Source of the DNA: Pseudomonadota bacterium
GTDB taxonomy: Bacteria > Pseudomonadota > Alphaproteobacteria > Rhizobiales > Xanthobacteraceae
Direction of reading: 5' to 3'
NCBI GenBank assembly: GCA_023391175.1
Contig: JAEWBL010000677.1
Location: 1-6,279 of the forward strand
DNA length: 6,279 nucleotides
Part shown: in pieces, positions 6,002-6,279 of the stretch
Numbering within the stretch: position 1 is the first letter of the stretch
Layout of the letters: every line of letters begins with the position of its first letter
Made by a program: the position numbers and the translations under genes
Notes under the pieces: model-generated
The model's input: only the letters and a program-made list of their open reading frames with translations
Databases searched by the model: none
What the model was told of the DNA's origin: nothing

Positions 6002-6279
6002 CGGGCGGCGACCTCGAGACCGGACTTGCTGTCCTCCTCGATCACCCCCGAGCGCAGGCGCACCACCCGGCTGCAGCGGCGGGCCAGCGCCGCATCATGG
6101 GTGACGAGCACCAGCGTCGTGCCGCGCGCGCGGTGGGCGGCGAACAGCAGGTCCATGACCTGCCGGCCGGTGGCCTCGTCGAGGTTGCCGGTCGGCTCGT
6201 CGGCGACCAGGATGGGCGGCTCGGGGGCGAGGGCGCGGGCCACCGCCACGCGCTGCTGCTCGCCGCCGGAGAGCTGGGC
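5998..6279 (-). CDS. ABC transporter ATP-binding protein (YbbA/LolD type), C-terminal part
   Basis: Only the last 93 residues are in the window; the gene begins beyond position 6279. The visible part opens at the ABC signature LSGGEQQR (3-10). It continues with Walker B and the catalytic Glu in ILVADE (23-28), the D-loop GNLD (31-34) and the switch His61 in LVTHD, and ends with a short tail (EVAAR). The wording DEPTGNLDEATG is typical of the LolD/MacB/YbbA subfamily, which pairs with FtsX-fold permeases. The GTG at 6249 could be misread as a start, but it is an internal Val codon within QQRVAVARAL and not a real start. Walker A lies off the window. The stop TGA (6000-5998) overlaps the permease ATG. 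Confidence 0.93.
   Translation of the reverse strand, partial: AQLSGGEQQRVAVARALAPEPPILVADEPTGNLDEATGRQVMDLLFAAHRARGTTLVLVTHDAALARRCSRVVRLRSGVIEEDSKSGLEVAAR

Overview
The window is GC-rich chromosomal DNA from a Gram-negative bacterium. The most likely source is an alphaproteobacterium of the Hyphomicrobiales, perhaps a Xanthobacteraceae-like lineage. This rests on the high GC content and on the gene set: a DUF3422 membrane protein, small GCG_CRPN-type secreted proteins, an LTXXQ periplasmic protein and a YbbAP-type ABC exporter. The taxonomic call is inference from gene content only. All seven supported genes lie on the minus strand, so transcription runs from high to low coordinates. I see no tRNA, rRNA, CRISPR array, insertion sequence or phage gene.

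Layout in transcription order. (1) 6279-5998 is the C-terminal part of an ABC ATPase (YbbA/LolD type), cut by the window edge. It overlaps by ATGA with (2) 6001-3455, an 848-residue FtsX-fold permease (YbbP type). Together they form an inner-membrane, MacB/LolCDE-superfamily transporter. After a 190-nt non-coding leader comes (3) 3264-2764, an exported LTXXQ (Spy/CpxP-like) protein. Its stop overlaps the start of (4) 2764-2474, a small secreted Cys/Trp/Gly/Pro-rich GCG_CRPN protein. After 108 nt containing a 10-bp perfect inverted repeat comes (5) 2365-2111, a tandem paralogue of gene 4. After another 134 nt comes (6) 1976-633, a DUF3422 protein with two C-terminal membrane segments. It is followed 36 nt later by (7) 596-21, an alpha/beta hydrolase (kynurenine-formamidase-like).

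Two points stand out. First, the hydrolase frame is cut by a TAA just after its central region. Translation past this stop continues in frame with residues that look like the normal family sequence, so the gene appears to be interrupted by one nonsense codon and would lack its catalytic Asp and His. Second, the LTXXQ gene and the two GCG_CRPN genes form a compact envelope-protein cluster of unknown role. Its first two members are translationally coupled, and the acidic Glu tail of the LTXXQ protein is written by the bases that serve as the next gene's Shine-Dalgarno sequence. This cluster is the best candidate here for an undescribed system. Any function (metal, redox or envelope stress) is inference.
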